Shown in pieces: positions 1 to 7,589 of a stretch of 32,742 nucleotides of DNA. Location: positions 1-32,742 of the forward strand of contig JAEYNZ010000099.1 in the NCBI GenBank assembly GCA_023412195.1. The letters are read 5' to 3'. A program made the position numbers and the translations under genes. Position 1 is the first letter of the stretch; each line of letters begins with the position of its first letter. Under the pieces are notes generated by a model. That model was given only the letters and a program-made list of their open reading frames with translations, made no database searches and was not told where the DNA came from. Source of the DNA: Bacteroidota bacterium. Lineage in GTDB: Bacteria > Bacteroidota > Bacteroidia > Bacteroidales > Prolixibacteraceae.

Positions 1-2
1 TA

Positions 3-1163
3 GCTCATATGGATGATACCATTGAGAAGAAAACAGGAAAGAAAATACCTGGAACTTCCTGGCGACGCGACCCGCTGGGGCCGCCCTTTCAGACCAATTT
101 TATTTGGGGACAACGTTTTCTGCAAATATCAATGGCACTACCATCCAATGAAGGGATTTCCCAATCAAGGGCGGTTCCTGTTGATTTTCATCATTGTCCT
201 ACTGCAAAAAAGCCTGGTAAGAAGTCGTCTCCTGAAGAGGTTAAACAATATATTGAAGTTAGTAAACAATTAAACCTAAGCAAACAGGGTGTTGAACGGA
301 TTAAAAAACTCAGGCAATCTCTGGATGAGCAAGGAGCTGGTGATAAAGAACTTTATTTAAGTGTTGATGGTAGTTATACTAATTCCAATGTGCTGAAGAA
401 TCTACCTGAGAAGGTGACTGTTATTGGCAGAATCAGGAAAGATACCAGGTTGCATAAAATACCGGAAACTTCAAACCTTACCGGTAGAAAAAAAGTGTAT
501 GGAGAACAAATTCCAACACCGGAAGAAATTCGACAATCAGATGATTACAAATGGCAGCAGGTTACAGCCTGGGCAGCAGGTAAAGAACACGTATTTAATG
601 AAAAAGTCGTAAAAGACCTGCGATGGGAAAGTGCCGGTGGCAAGCATAACCTTCAGCTTGTAATTATCAGACCATTGCGTTATCGCCTGACAAAACATTC
701 AAGTTTAATTTATAAAGCCCCTGCCTATCTTATTTGCACCAATAATGAACTTGATATAGAAAAATTACTTCAGGCATATTTATGGAGATGGGAGATTGAG
801 GTCAACTTCAGGGATGAAAAAACATTACTGGGTGCGGGCAAGGCTCAAGTGAGAAATGAACAATCGGCAGCCAATATTCCTGCTTTTATTGCAGCTATAT
901 ATTCTTTCCTGCTCATTGCAGCACATAAAACGTACCGTAAGCATGACAGAAGCAAACTTATTCCAAGACCAAAATGGTATCCGGCACATCAGGAACAAAG
1001 GCTGTCAACAGGAGAAATAATTAATTTGCTAAGAACTCAACTATGGGCCAAAGCATTAGGCTATAATAGTTTTTCGGGCTTCGTTAAACGGGAACATGAA
1101 ACACGAAGCCTGAAAAACTATGCACCATCCTTATCTTCTGCGATTTGTTATATAAGAAATTAG
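3..1163 (+). CDS. IS4-type DDE transposase, N-terminus cut by window edge
   Basis: Transposase of an IS4/IS701-like insertion sequence, cutting and joining element ends with a DDE triad. The frame is open to the left edge, so the ATG at 9 is internal and the N-terminal domain lies outside the window. Counting from that ATG, the DDT at 2-4 looks like the first catalytic Asp, SVDGSYTN at 118-125 holds the second, and Y257-x2-R260-x3-E264-x6-K271 fits the IS4 'YREK' signature with the catalytic Glu exactly. The visible catalytic part is intact, with no frameshift, and a strong terminator follows directly. Terminal inverted repeats cannot be checked because the left end is missing. The family is clear; the exact IS subgroup is not. 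Confidence 0.88.
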   Translation, partial: AHMDDTIEKKTGKKIPGTSWRRDPLGPPFQTNFIWGQRFLQISMALPSNEGISQSRAVPVDFHHCPTAKKPGKKSSPEEVKQYIEVSKQLNLSKQGVERIKKLRQSLDEQGAGDKELYLSVDGSYTNSNVLKNLPEKVTVIGRIRKDTRLHKIPETSNLTGRKKVYGEQIPTPEEIRQSDDYKWQQVTAWAAGKEHVFNEKVVKDLRWESAGGKHNLQLVIIRPLRYRLTKHSSLIYKAPAYLICTNNELDIEKLLQAYLWRWEIEVNFRDEKTLLGAGKAQVRNEQSAANIPAFIAAIYSFLLIAAHKTYRKHDRSKLIPRPKWYPAHQEQRLSTGEIINLLRTQLWAKALGYNSFSGFVKREHETRSLKNYAPSLSSAICYIRN

Positions 1164-1174
1164 CCAAAGTCAAG

Positions 1175-1208
1175 AAAACGGGTGGGGCTATTGCCCTACC
1201 CGTTTTTA
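1175..1208 (+). terminator. Rho-independent terminator after transposase
   Basis: A 14-bp stem with a TATT loop: AAAACGGGTGGGGC pairs with GCCCTACCCGTTTT with one G-T wobble, followed by a T-rich run. It begins 12 bases after the transposase stop and would end its transcript; it could also mark the right end of the insertion. Confidence 0.85.
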
Positions 1209-1314
1209 TTAATTAAAAACAATGGATTCTTCAAAAATCGGCTGAGACCCCCTGCCCCTTCCGTTAATAACCAATCACAGCCGCTGCAGAGCAGCACGCT
1301 TCACCCGACCTTAA

Positions 1315-1395
1315 TGCTGCAGAGCAGCAAAATCTATGTATAAAATTATGCCTGGAATGACCTTAAGGTACAGAGTACCGTAATATTATTTTTTG
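1315..1395. repeat. REP-like two-hairpin repeat, copy A
   Basis: An ~80-bp unit with a first palindrome TGCTGCAGAGCAGCA (1315-1329), a ~30-bp spacer, then GACCTTAAGGTAC overlapping a second palindrome GGTACAGAGTACC, ending in TAATATTATTT. A related copy lies at 1545-1622, and a lone GCTGCAGAGCAGC occurs at about 1283-1295. Paired hairpins of this kind are typical of REP elements mobilised by Y1 (RAYT) transposases, and part of such a transposase lies at the right end of this window. Confidence 0.7.
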
Positions 1396-1544
1396 TAAAA
1401 GATATTCATTCGTGTTTCCCTTTAATGACCTCAACCGACATTAACACAAAAAAATGAATACCCTGCCCCAGCCTCAGCCATTGCAGAACTGTACCCTCCA
1501 ACAAACCCGGCCACAGCATAGCAGCAGGTACCTTCGAACCCGAT

Positions 1545-1622
1545 CGCTTCAGAGCTGCGCAATCTTTGTAGAAAAAAAGGTCCTGGTTGACCTTAAGGTA
1601 CTGCGTACCGTAATATTATATT
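1545..1622. repeat. REP-like two-hairpin repeat, copy B
   Basis: Second copy of the unit at 1315-1395, same orientation. CGCTTCAGAGCTGCG replaces the first palindrome, AATCTTTGTAGAAAA matches the spacer, and TGACCTTAAGGTAC plus GGTACTGCGTACC then CGTAATATTAT match the second half almost base for base. In both hairpins the stems are kept while loop bases change (AGA versus TGC in the second), as expected if structure is selected. Confidence 0.7.
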
Positions 1623-1665
1623 TAACTGGTGAAAACCCCTGCTCCCACTATACCATCACTATACT

Positions 1666-1775
1666 AAATTCAATGTAAATTCAATGTAAACTCAGTACAA
1701 ACTCAATTTAAACTCAATAATAATTGAATTTACACTGAATTAATACTGAATTTAAACTGTGTTTGAACTATACCT
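1666..1775. repeat. Array of ten 11-bp units, inverted in the middle
   Basis: Ten consecutive 11-bp units without a phase break. Five read as AAATTCAATGT or AAACTCAATTT types (1666-1720), and the next ones as the reverse-complement type, for example ACACTGAATTA and ATACTGAATTT (1721-1764), ending with a degenerate unit. The inversion makes an imperfect palindrome around 1710-1731. It lies just downstream of the Nudix gene, at the 3' end of the GlgE operon. The rest of the 1209-1788 gap holds the REP-like repeats and no convincing gene. Confidence 0.75.
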
Positions 1776-1788
1776 GAACCATTAAAAA

Positions 1789-2265
1789 TTATATTTTCCC
1801 TTTTTCTTCTGTTTTTATCAATCTTTCAAACTGCTCCAGCAGGGGTACCTGGCCTTTATGTATTTTGTCATAAGCATCCGGTAGGGAAAACCATTCTGCC
1901 CTATCAACCTCCGGCACTTCAATTTCTTTACCCGACCTGGGAGGCCATTCCAGGGTAAAGCTGTTGCTTTTTAGTAAAGCAGGATTGAAGTCGGCTTCCA
2001 CAGCCCATACATGCACAATTTTGCCTCCGGGCTGCCTGACTGGTTCGAGTTCTGAAAAACTGCCGGCAACTGTAAATCCGGTCTCTTCTGTGAATTCACG
2101 AACTGCAGCATCAAAGGGATTTTCTTCCTCTGTAAATTCCCCTTTTGGAATCGACCATGCATTCACGTCTTTATTTTTCCAGAATGGTCCTCCGGGGTGC
2201 ACAAGAAAAACTTCACAGATCATACCTGACTTCCTGTAGGCAAGTATTCCGGCGCTTCGTTTCAT
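1789..2265 (-). CDS. Nudix hydrolase
   Basis: Small cytoplasmic hydrolase that would split a nucleoside diphosphate linked to another group (NDP-sugar, Ap(n)A or similar). The Nudix box GX5EX7REUXEEXGU is complete at about residues 41-63 (G-EFTEE-E ... REFTEETGF), so the metal-binding glutamates are present. At 158 aa it is a stand-alone Nudix domain resembling the COG4119 group of predicted NTP pyrophosphohydrolases. It is the last gene of the glgE-treS-glgB run, starting 15 bases after the glgB stop, and is therefore probably co-transcribed; a role in turning over a sugar nucleotide or damaged nucleotide during glucan metabolism is inference. Substrate cannot be told from sequence. Confidence 0.9.
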   Translation of the reverse strand: MKRSAGILAYRKSGMICEVFLVHPGGPFWKNKDVNAWSIPKGEFTEEENPFDAAVREFTEETGFTVAGSFSELEPVRQPGGKIVHVWAVEADFNPALLKSNSFTLEWPPRSGKEIEVPEVDRAEWFSLPDAYDKIHKGQVPLLEQFERLIKTEEKGKI

Positions 2266-2280
2266 GCTTTAACTGAAGGA

Positions 2281-4185
2281 TTATTCACCTTTTGCAAACA
2301 TTACAACTCCCAGGGGAGGTAATAATATATTGATCGACTGATCTTCGTTATGGTATGGAACAGGTGAAGAAGCTACCTTACCAAAGTTTCCCATGCCACT
2401 TCCCCAATATTGTTTGGCGTCGCTGTTTAATATTTCGTACCACACAGTATCATCCGGGACACCCAGGCGGTAATTGCTCCTTGGAACGGGTGTCAGGTTA
2501 GCCACCACCAGCACCGGGTTACTTTTATCTTTTCCATAACGGACAAAACTAAAAACCGAATGCGTTGAATCATTTGCATCGATCCATCTGAACCCTTCAC
2601 CGGAAAAGTCATTCTCATACAAAGCCGGGAAACGACGGTACACACTATTCAGGTCTTTGATGAAAAATTGAAGTCCGCGGTGTGGTTCAAAATCCAGCAG
2701 ATGCCAGTCGATGCTGCTGTCGTGGTCCCATTCCCTCCATTGCCCCAATTCCATACCCATAAAATGTAATTTTTTGCCGGGATGGGCGAACATAAAAGCA
2801 AACAGGGCCCTTAAATTGGCAAACTTCTGCCAGTGATCGCCCGGCATTTTATTAATCAGGCTTCCTTTTCCATGAACCACTTCATCGTGTGAGAGCGAGA
2901 GCATGAAATTTTCGTTAAAGGCATACATCAGGCTAAACGTCATCTGGTTGTGATGATAACTCCTGTGAACAGGTTCATTTGAAAAATACTTCAGCGAATC
3001 ATGCATCCATCCCATGTTCCACTTCATTCCAAATCCCAGGCCTCCGGTATATACAGGCCGGGTTACCATCGGCCATGCTGTTGATTCCTCGGCAATGGTC
3101 TGCACATCAGGGAACCGGGCATATACCGATTCATTCAGATCGCGCATGAACAGAATGGCATCTAGGTTTTCCCTTCCTCCGTAATGATTTGGAATCCATT
3201 CCCCCTCCTTGCGTGAATAATCAAGGTATAGCATAGAAGCTACAGCATCGACACGCAATCCGTCGATATGATACCTGTCGAGCCAGCAGTGGGCACTGCT
3301 AATCAGAAAGTTTCTGATCTCATTGCGGCCATAATTAAATATATAACTGTTCCAGTCGGGATGATACCCCTGCCGCGGGTCCTGATGTTCAAAAAGATAG
3401 GTTCCATCAAAATAATGAAGCCCATGCAGGTCGCCGGGAAAATGCGAAGGAACCCAGTCCATTATAATTCCAATATCATTCTGATGAAGGTAATCTACAA
3501 AATACATGAACTCATCGGGGTTTCCAAAACGACTGGTAGGAGCAAAAAAACCGGTAACCTGGTATCCCCATGATCCTGAAAAAGGATATTCTGTTACAGG
3601 CATCAATTCGATATGAGTGTACCCCATTTCCTTTACATAGGCTGTGAGTTCTTCTGCAAGTTCAGGATAAAAGAGAGATCTTCCCTTTTCCTCCGGCTTC
3701 CGTCTCCACGACTCAAGATGTACCTCATAAACAGAAAAGGGGCTTTCCAGCGAATTAACCTTCCCCCGCTTCTTCATCCATTTGGCATCATTCCATGGAT
3801 AACGGTGTTCCCATACCACTGAGGCAGTTTTGGGTGGCGGTTCATTATAATTTGCAACAGGATCGGCTTTTTCAACGGTATATCCGTTGTGCTGCGAAAC
3901 TATAAAATACTTATATGCCTCTCCTTTCCCAACACCCGTAATAAACCCTTCCCATATGCCTGAACCATCATCACGGGGCTTCATGATATGTGCCTCTTTA
4001 TTCCAGCCATTAAAATTTCCAATAACCGAAACTGATTTGGCATTGGGTGCCCATACGGCAAAAAAGGTCCCGCTGGTATTGTTGTATTTAATTACATGCG
4101 CGCCTAATTTGTCATAGAGCGTGAAATGTTTTCCTTCACGAAACAGGTAAACATCATATTCTGAAATCACTTGAGGTACTTCCAT
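2281..4185 (-). CDS. glgB: 1,4-alpha-glucan branching enzyme
   Basis: Makes alpha-1,6 branches by moving a cut alpha-1,4 glucan segment, giving glycogen-like polymer. An N-terminal CBM48/E-set domain (about 35-115, FAVWAPNAKSVSVIGNFNGW) is followed by the GH13_9 barrel. Nucleophile D313 lies in DGLRVDAV, acid/base E366 in IAEEST and the transition-state Asp D434 in LSHDEVVHGK. WGYQVTGFFAPTSRFG (about 206-221) is typical of GlgB. A C-terminal beta domain follows from about 535. Length (634 aa) is normal. It lies downstream of treS-mak (65 bases) and upstream of the Nudix gene, so branching is coupled to GlgE elongation in one operon. No glgA or glgC is visible here. Confidence 0.97.
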   Translation of the reverse strand: MEVPQVISEYDVYLFREGKHFTLYDKLGAHVIKYNNTSGTFFAVWAPNAKSVSVIGNFNGWNKEAHIMKPRDDGSGIWEGFITGVGKGEAYKYFIVSQHNGYTVEKADPVANYNEPPPKTASVVWEHRYPWNDAKWMKKRGKVNSLESPFSVYEVHLESWRRKPEEKGRSLFYPELAEELTAYVKEMGYTHIELMPVTEYPFSGSWGYQVTGFFAPTSRFGNPDEFMYFVDYLHQNDIGIIMDWVPSHFPGDLHGLHYFDGTYLFEHQDPRQGYHPDWNSYIFNYGRNEIRNFLISSAHCWLDRYHIDGLRVDAVASMLYLDYSRKEGEWIPNHYGGRENLDAILFMRDLNESVYARFPDVQTIAEESTAWPMVTRPVYTGGLGFGMKWNMGWMHDSLKYFSNEPVHRSYHHNQMTFSLMYAFNENFMLSLSHDEVVHGKGSLINKMPGDHWQKFANLRALFAFMFAHPGKKLHFMGMELGQWREWDHDSSIDWHLLDFEPHRGLQFFIKDLNSVYRRFPALYENDFSGEGFRWIDANDSTHSVFSFVRYGKDKSNPVLVVANLTPVPRSNYRLGVPDDTVWYEILNSDAKQYWGSGMGNFGKVASSPVPYHNEDQSINILLPPLGVVMFAKGE

Positions 4186-4250
4186 AATAATTTATAATGA
4201 ATGAGGGACAATTACTAATTATTAGTCTTCAATTTATTTTTTGCATTACT

Positions 4251-7200
4251 TCAGTCATGCCTGTTCTCTTTCTCTGCAAGCTGGTCCATAATCATCTTTA
4301 ATCCTGACAGAGGGATATGAATCCAGTCGGGCCTGTTGTTGAATTCATAATCCAGCTCATATATTGCTTTTTCTGCTATATACACAGCCAGCAAATCATA
4401 AAGCTGAGTGTTGTTTTCAGGAATAAATGATGCATTTCCGGCAGCCTTCAGATAGCTTTCCATGAAAATCTTTTCCGCTGTAAGATACCATGCCTCCAGC
4501 CAGGGTTTCAAAAACTCCTCGTTACCGGGCATTTTCGATTCATTTTTAACCTTACCCATATAAATGGAATAATGAAATGAACGGAGCATACCGGCAACAT
4601 CTTTCAGCGGACAATGCTTTAACTGCCGGGCTGTGATTGAGCGGGTTGGTTCTCCTTCAAAATCAATAATTACAAAATCTTTCCCTGTAAACAATACCTG
4701 GCCCAGATGATAGTCACCATGAACCCTTATTTTTGAAGAACTGATTTTTTCTTTCTCCAAAGTTGACTTAACAGTCGACAGGAGAAAATTCTCCTTCTTT
4801 AGGATTTCATCTGCCAGCTCTGCCTGTTCCCTGGTAAGACCTGTATCTGCAGATTTAACCTGACTAAAGGTCCGTTTGACTAGGGTACGGAACGACTGGT
4901 ATAACGATTTCTGATAAAGCAGGGAAAATGGCTCCTGGGCAAATTCCTTTTTATTTTTGACAGAAGCCAGTGCCAGGTGGAGTTCGGCGGTCCGCTGTCC
5001 CAGCAGGGCAATCATATCGGCAAAAAAGGATCCGATCAGGTTCATCATAATTTCAGAGCCGGCCTCTATATTCAGATTTTCACCATGGTATAATGCCATT
5101 AATTCTTCCTTTTCTGTGATTATACGGTCGAAAAACTGATCAATTGCTGATTGGGTAAACTCCCATGCGTTGCCTTCGTTCTGAATCAGATCAACAAAAA
5201 TCCCCAGTGTAGTGCTTTCAACATTGGACTTCTGATATTCAATAGCGCCTGCATAACCGGGAATATTGCGAAACGAAGTATTTTCAGTAAGGGTTCTGAT
5301 AATTTCAAGTTCAGGGTTGCTCCCTTCTTCAGGACTTCTGTACAATTTAAAAAAGAACCTGTCATCATACAGGATTGAAGTATTCGACTGCTCTGACAAC
5401 AACACCCTGGAAGGCACAGGCAATTCATTTTTCAACGATGATTTTCCTATATTCTTTCCCGGCATGCCGGCAACAGCTCCTTTTTTATATTTAATTTTAC
5501 CTTTCTGCACCATGAGCTGCAGCATCATATTCCGCACATCCGGGTTATACAGTCCGTCATAAATCAACCCTTCATGACCATCGATCTCGGCAAACGCCAC
5601 CATCGCTTCAGGATGTTTATGCCTGATTTCTGCAATTTCATCACCGGTTTCCACTGAAAGCAGGATTACATATTGTTCATTTTTCCCTTCAATATAAAGG
5701 ATTTCAATAAACAGAAGAAAAGAGTTCAGTTGGCTGGTATCAAGCGGTAAAATATCCTTTATCCGGACATTCTTGATTTTTTTTGCTTTGCCCCTGAACC
5801 ACCTGTTCTTTTGCACGTAATTAAGCATCAGGCCAGTCAGTCCCTCCACCATGGAATCAGTCATCTGGTTCCATTCTGTTTTACTGAATGAAAACCGGTC
5901 ATCGTCGGAATGAATACCAGGAACATCTTCTTTTTCCTGTTTAAATAGCCTGAACCAAAAGTAGTTTTTAAACTGAAGCGGAAAGACATATGCATCGTCG
6001 GTAATAGGGGGAAACATATTCTGCCCAAAAAGCTCTACCGGCACATAACCCGAATATTTTGACAGATCAAGCCGGGCCAGTTGCGAATAGCGGGATAGAT
6101 TGAAAATAACCAGTATAATTTCATCATTGTAAGTTCTGGTAAAAGCCAGTATTTTAGAATTTCCGGCATCAACAAAATCGATGGAACCACGGCTGAAGGC
6201 TTTATATTCCTTTCTTTTGGAAATAACACGGCGCATCCACCAGAGCAGCGACGTAGGATTTTGCTCGTGGTTCTCCACATTGATGGATTCATAATGATAA
6301 TCATGGTTAAAAATTACAGGTAAAAACAGGCGCTGGGGTTCAGCCGTAGAAAATCCTGCATTTCTGTCGGCCGACCACTGCATGGGGGTACGCACACCAT
6401 CGCGGTCGCCAAGATAATAGTTATCTCCCATGCCGATTTCATCGCCATAATAAACGATGGGGGTGCCCGGCAAAGAAAACAGGAGGATATTCATCAGTTC
6501 AATATTTTTCCTGTCGTTGTCAAGCAAAGGCGCCAGTCTTCGTCGTATACCCAGGTTGATTCTTTGTTTTGCCTCACGGGCAAATGCTTTATACATGTAA
6601 TCTCTTTCTTCATCGGTCACCATTTCAAGGGTAAGTTCATCATGGTTTCTTAAGAATATGGCCCACTGGCAGTTTTCAGGAATGGGTGGTGTCTGGTCGA
6701 GAATATCAACAAGGGGAAACCTGTCTTCCATTCGCATCGACATGTACAATCTGGGCATCAGGGGAAAGTGAAATGACATGTGGCATTCGTCACCTTCTCC
6801 GAAATATGCAGAGGCATCATCCGGCCATTGATTAGCTTCTGCCAGAAGCATTTTACCCTTGTAATTATCATCTATATATTTCCTGAGCTTTTTAAGAAAC
6901 TCGTGTGTCTCAGGAAGATTTTCACAATTGGTACCTTCCCGTTCATATAAATAGGGAACTGCATCCAGTCTTAAACCGTCTACACCAATATCAAACCAAA
7001 AATCAAGAACTTTTAATACCGCAGTATGTACACGGGGATTATCGAAATTTAAATCAGGCTGGTGAGAATAAAACCGGTGCCAGTAGTAAGCTTTGGCTAC
7101 AGGGTCCCACGACCAGTTCGACATTTCGAAATCCTGAAAGATAATACGTGCATCGGCATATTTATCCGAGGTGTCGCTCCATACGTAAAAGTCGCGATAG

Positions 7201-7577
7201 GCACTGCCGGGTTTTGCATGACGAGCCCTTTCAAACCATTGGTGTTCACTTGAAGTATGATTCAGAACCAGTTCAGTAATCACCTTCAAACCCAGCCTGT
7301 GAGCTTCGCGGATGAACCGCTTGAAATCGGCCATTGTGCCATAATCATCATTAATGCTTGTAAAATCGGCAATATCATAGCCACCATCCTTAAGGGGCGA
7401 TTTGTAAAATGGCAATATCCATATGGCAGTTACACCAAGTGCCTTCAGGTAATCAAGTTTTTGAATCAGTCCTTTAAAATCGCCGATGCCGTCGCCGTTG
7501 CTGTCTTTAAACGACCTGACATGAGCCTGGTAAATAATGGCATCTTTGTACCAGTTTTCATAATTTTTTTCCTGCAT
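4251..7577 (-). CDS. treS: Trehalose synthase-maltokinase fusion (TreS-Mak)
   Basis: Bifunctional enzyme: TreS interconverts trehalose and maltose, and the fused kinase makes maltose-1-phosphate, the GlgE donor. The GH13_16 domain comes first (about 1-545), with nucleophile D205 in DGLRLDAV, acid/base E247 in LLAEANQWP and D313 in LRNHDE. The maltokinase (Pep2/Mak) part starts at about 580 (NRWFRGKAKKI) and has the aminoglycoside-kinase-like catalytic loop HGDYHLGQ (953-960) and metal-binding IDFEGEP (D972). I chose the ATG at 7577, because the frame's earlier start two codons upstream is TTG. It starts 12 bases after the glgE stop. Both halves look intact, so trehalose can feed straight into maltose-1-phosphate. 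Confidence 0.96.
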   Translation of the reverse strand: MQEKNYENWYKDAIIYQAHVRSFKDSNGDGIGDFKGLIQKLDYLKALGVTAIWILPFYKSPLKDGGYDIADFTSINDDYGTMADFKRFIREAHRLGLKVITELVLNHTSSEHQWFERARHAKPGSAYRDFYVWSDTSDKYADARIIFQDFEMSNWSWDPVAKAYYWHRFYSHQPDLNFDNPRVHTAVLKVLDFWFDIGVDGLRLDAVPYLYEREGTNCENLPETHEFLKKLRKYIDDNYKGKMLLAEANQWPDDASAYFGEGDECHMSFHFPLMPRLYMSMRMEDRFPLVDILDQTPPIPENCQWAIFLRNHDELTLEMVTDEERDYMYKAFAREAKQRINLGIRRRLAPLLDNDRKNIELMNILLFSLPGTPIVYYGDEIGMGDNYYLGDRDGVRTPMQWSADRNAGFSTAEPQRLFLPVIFNHDYHYESINVENHEQNPTSLLWWMRRVISKRKEYKAFSRGSIDFVDAGNSKILAFTRTYNDEIILVIFNLSRYSQLARLDLSKYSGYVPVELFGQNMFPPITDDAYVFPLQFKNYFWFRLFKQEKEDVPGIHSDDDRFSFSKTEWNQMTDSMVEGLTGLMLNYVQKNRWFRGKAKKIKNVRIKDILPLDTSQLNSFLLFIEILYIEGKNEQYVILLSVETGDEIAEIRHKHPEAMVAFAEIDGHEGLIYDGLYNPDVRNMMLQLMVQKGKIKYKKGAVAGMPGKNIGKSSLKNELPVPSRVLLSEQSNTSILYDDRFFFKLYRSPEEGSNPELEIIRTLTENTSFRNIPGYAGAIEYQKSNVESTTLGIFVDLIQNEGNAWEFTQSAIDQFFDRIITEKEELMALYHGENLNIEAGSEIMMNLIGSFFADMIALLGQRTAELHLALASVKNKKEFAQEPFSLLYQKSLYQSFRTLVKRTFSQVKSADTGLTREQAELADEILKKENFLLSTVKSTLEKEKISSSKIRVHGDYHLGQVLFTGKDFVIIDFEGEPTRSITARQLKHCPLKDVAGMLRSFHYSIYMGKVKNESKMPGNEEFLKPWLEAWYLTAEKIFMESYLKAAGNASFIPENNTQLYDLLAVYIAEKAIYELDYEFNNRPDWIHIPLSGLKMIMDQLAEKENRHD

Positions 7578-7589
7578 ATACAAGTAATT

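Noticed and set aside
1454..1678. 74-codon plus-strand frame next to the transposase
   Set aside because: It runs across the REP-like repeat copy B and has repeat-derived, low-complexity composition.
1666..1775. CRISPR-like array
   Set aside because: Units are 11 bp with no spacers between them and no cas genes are in the window.
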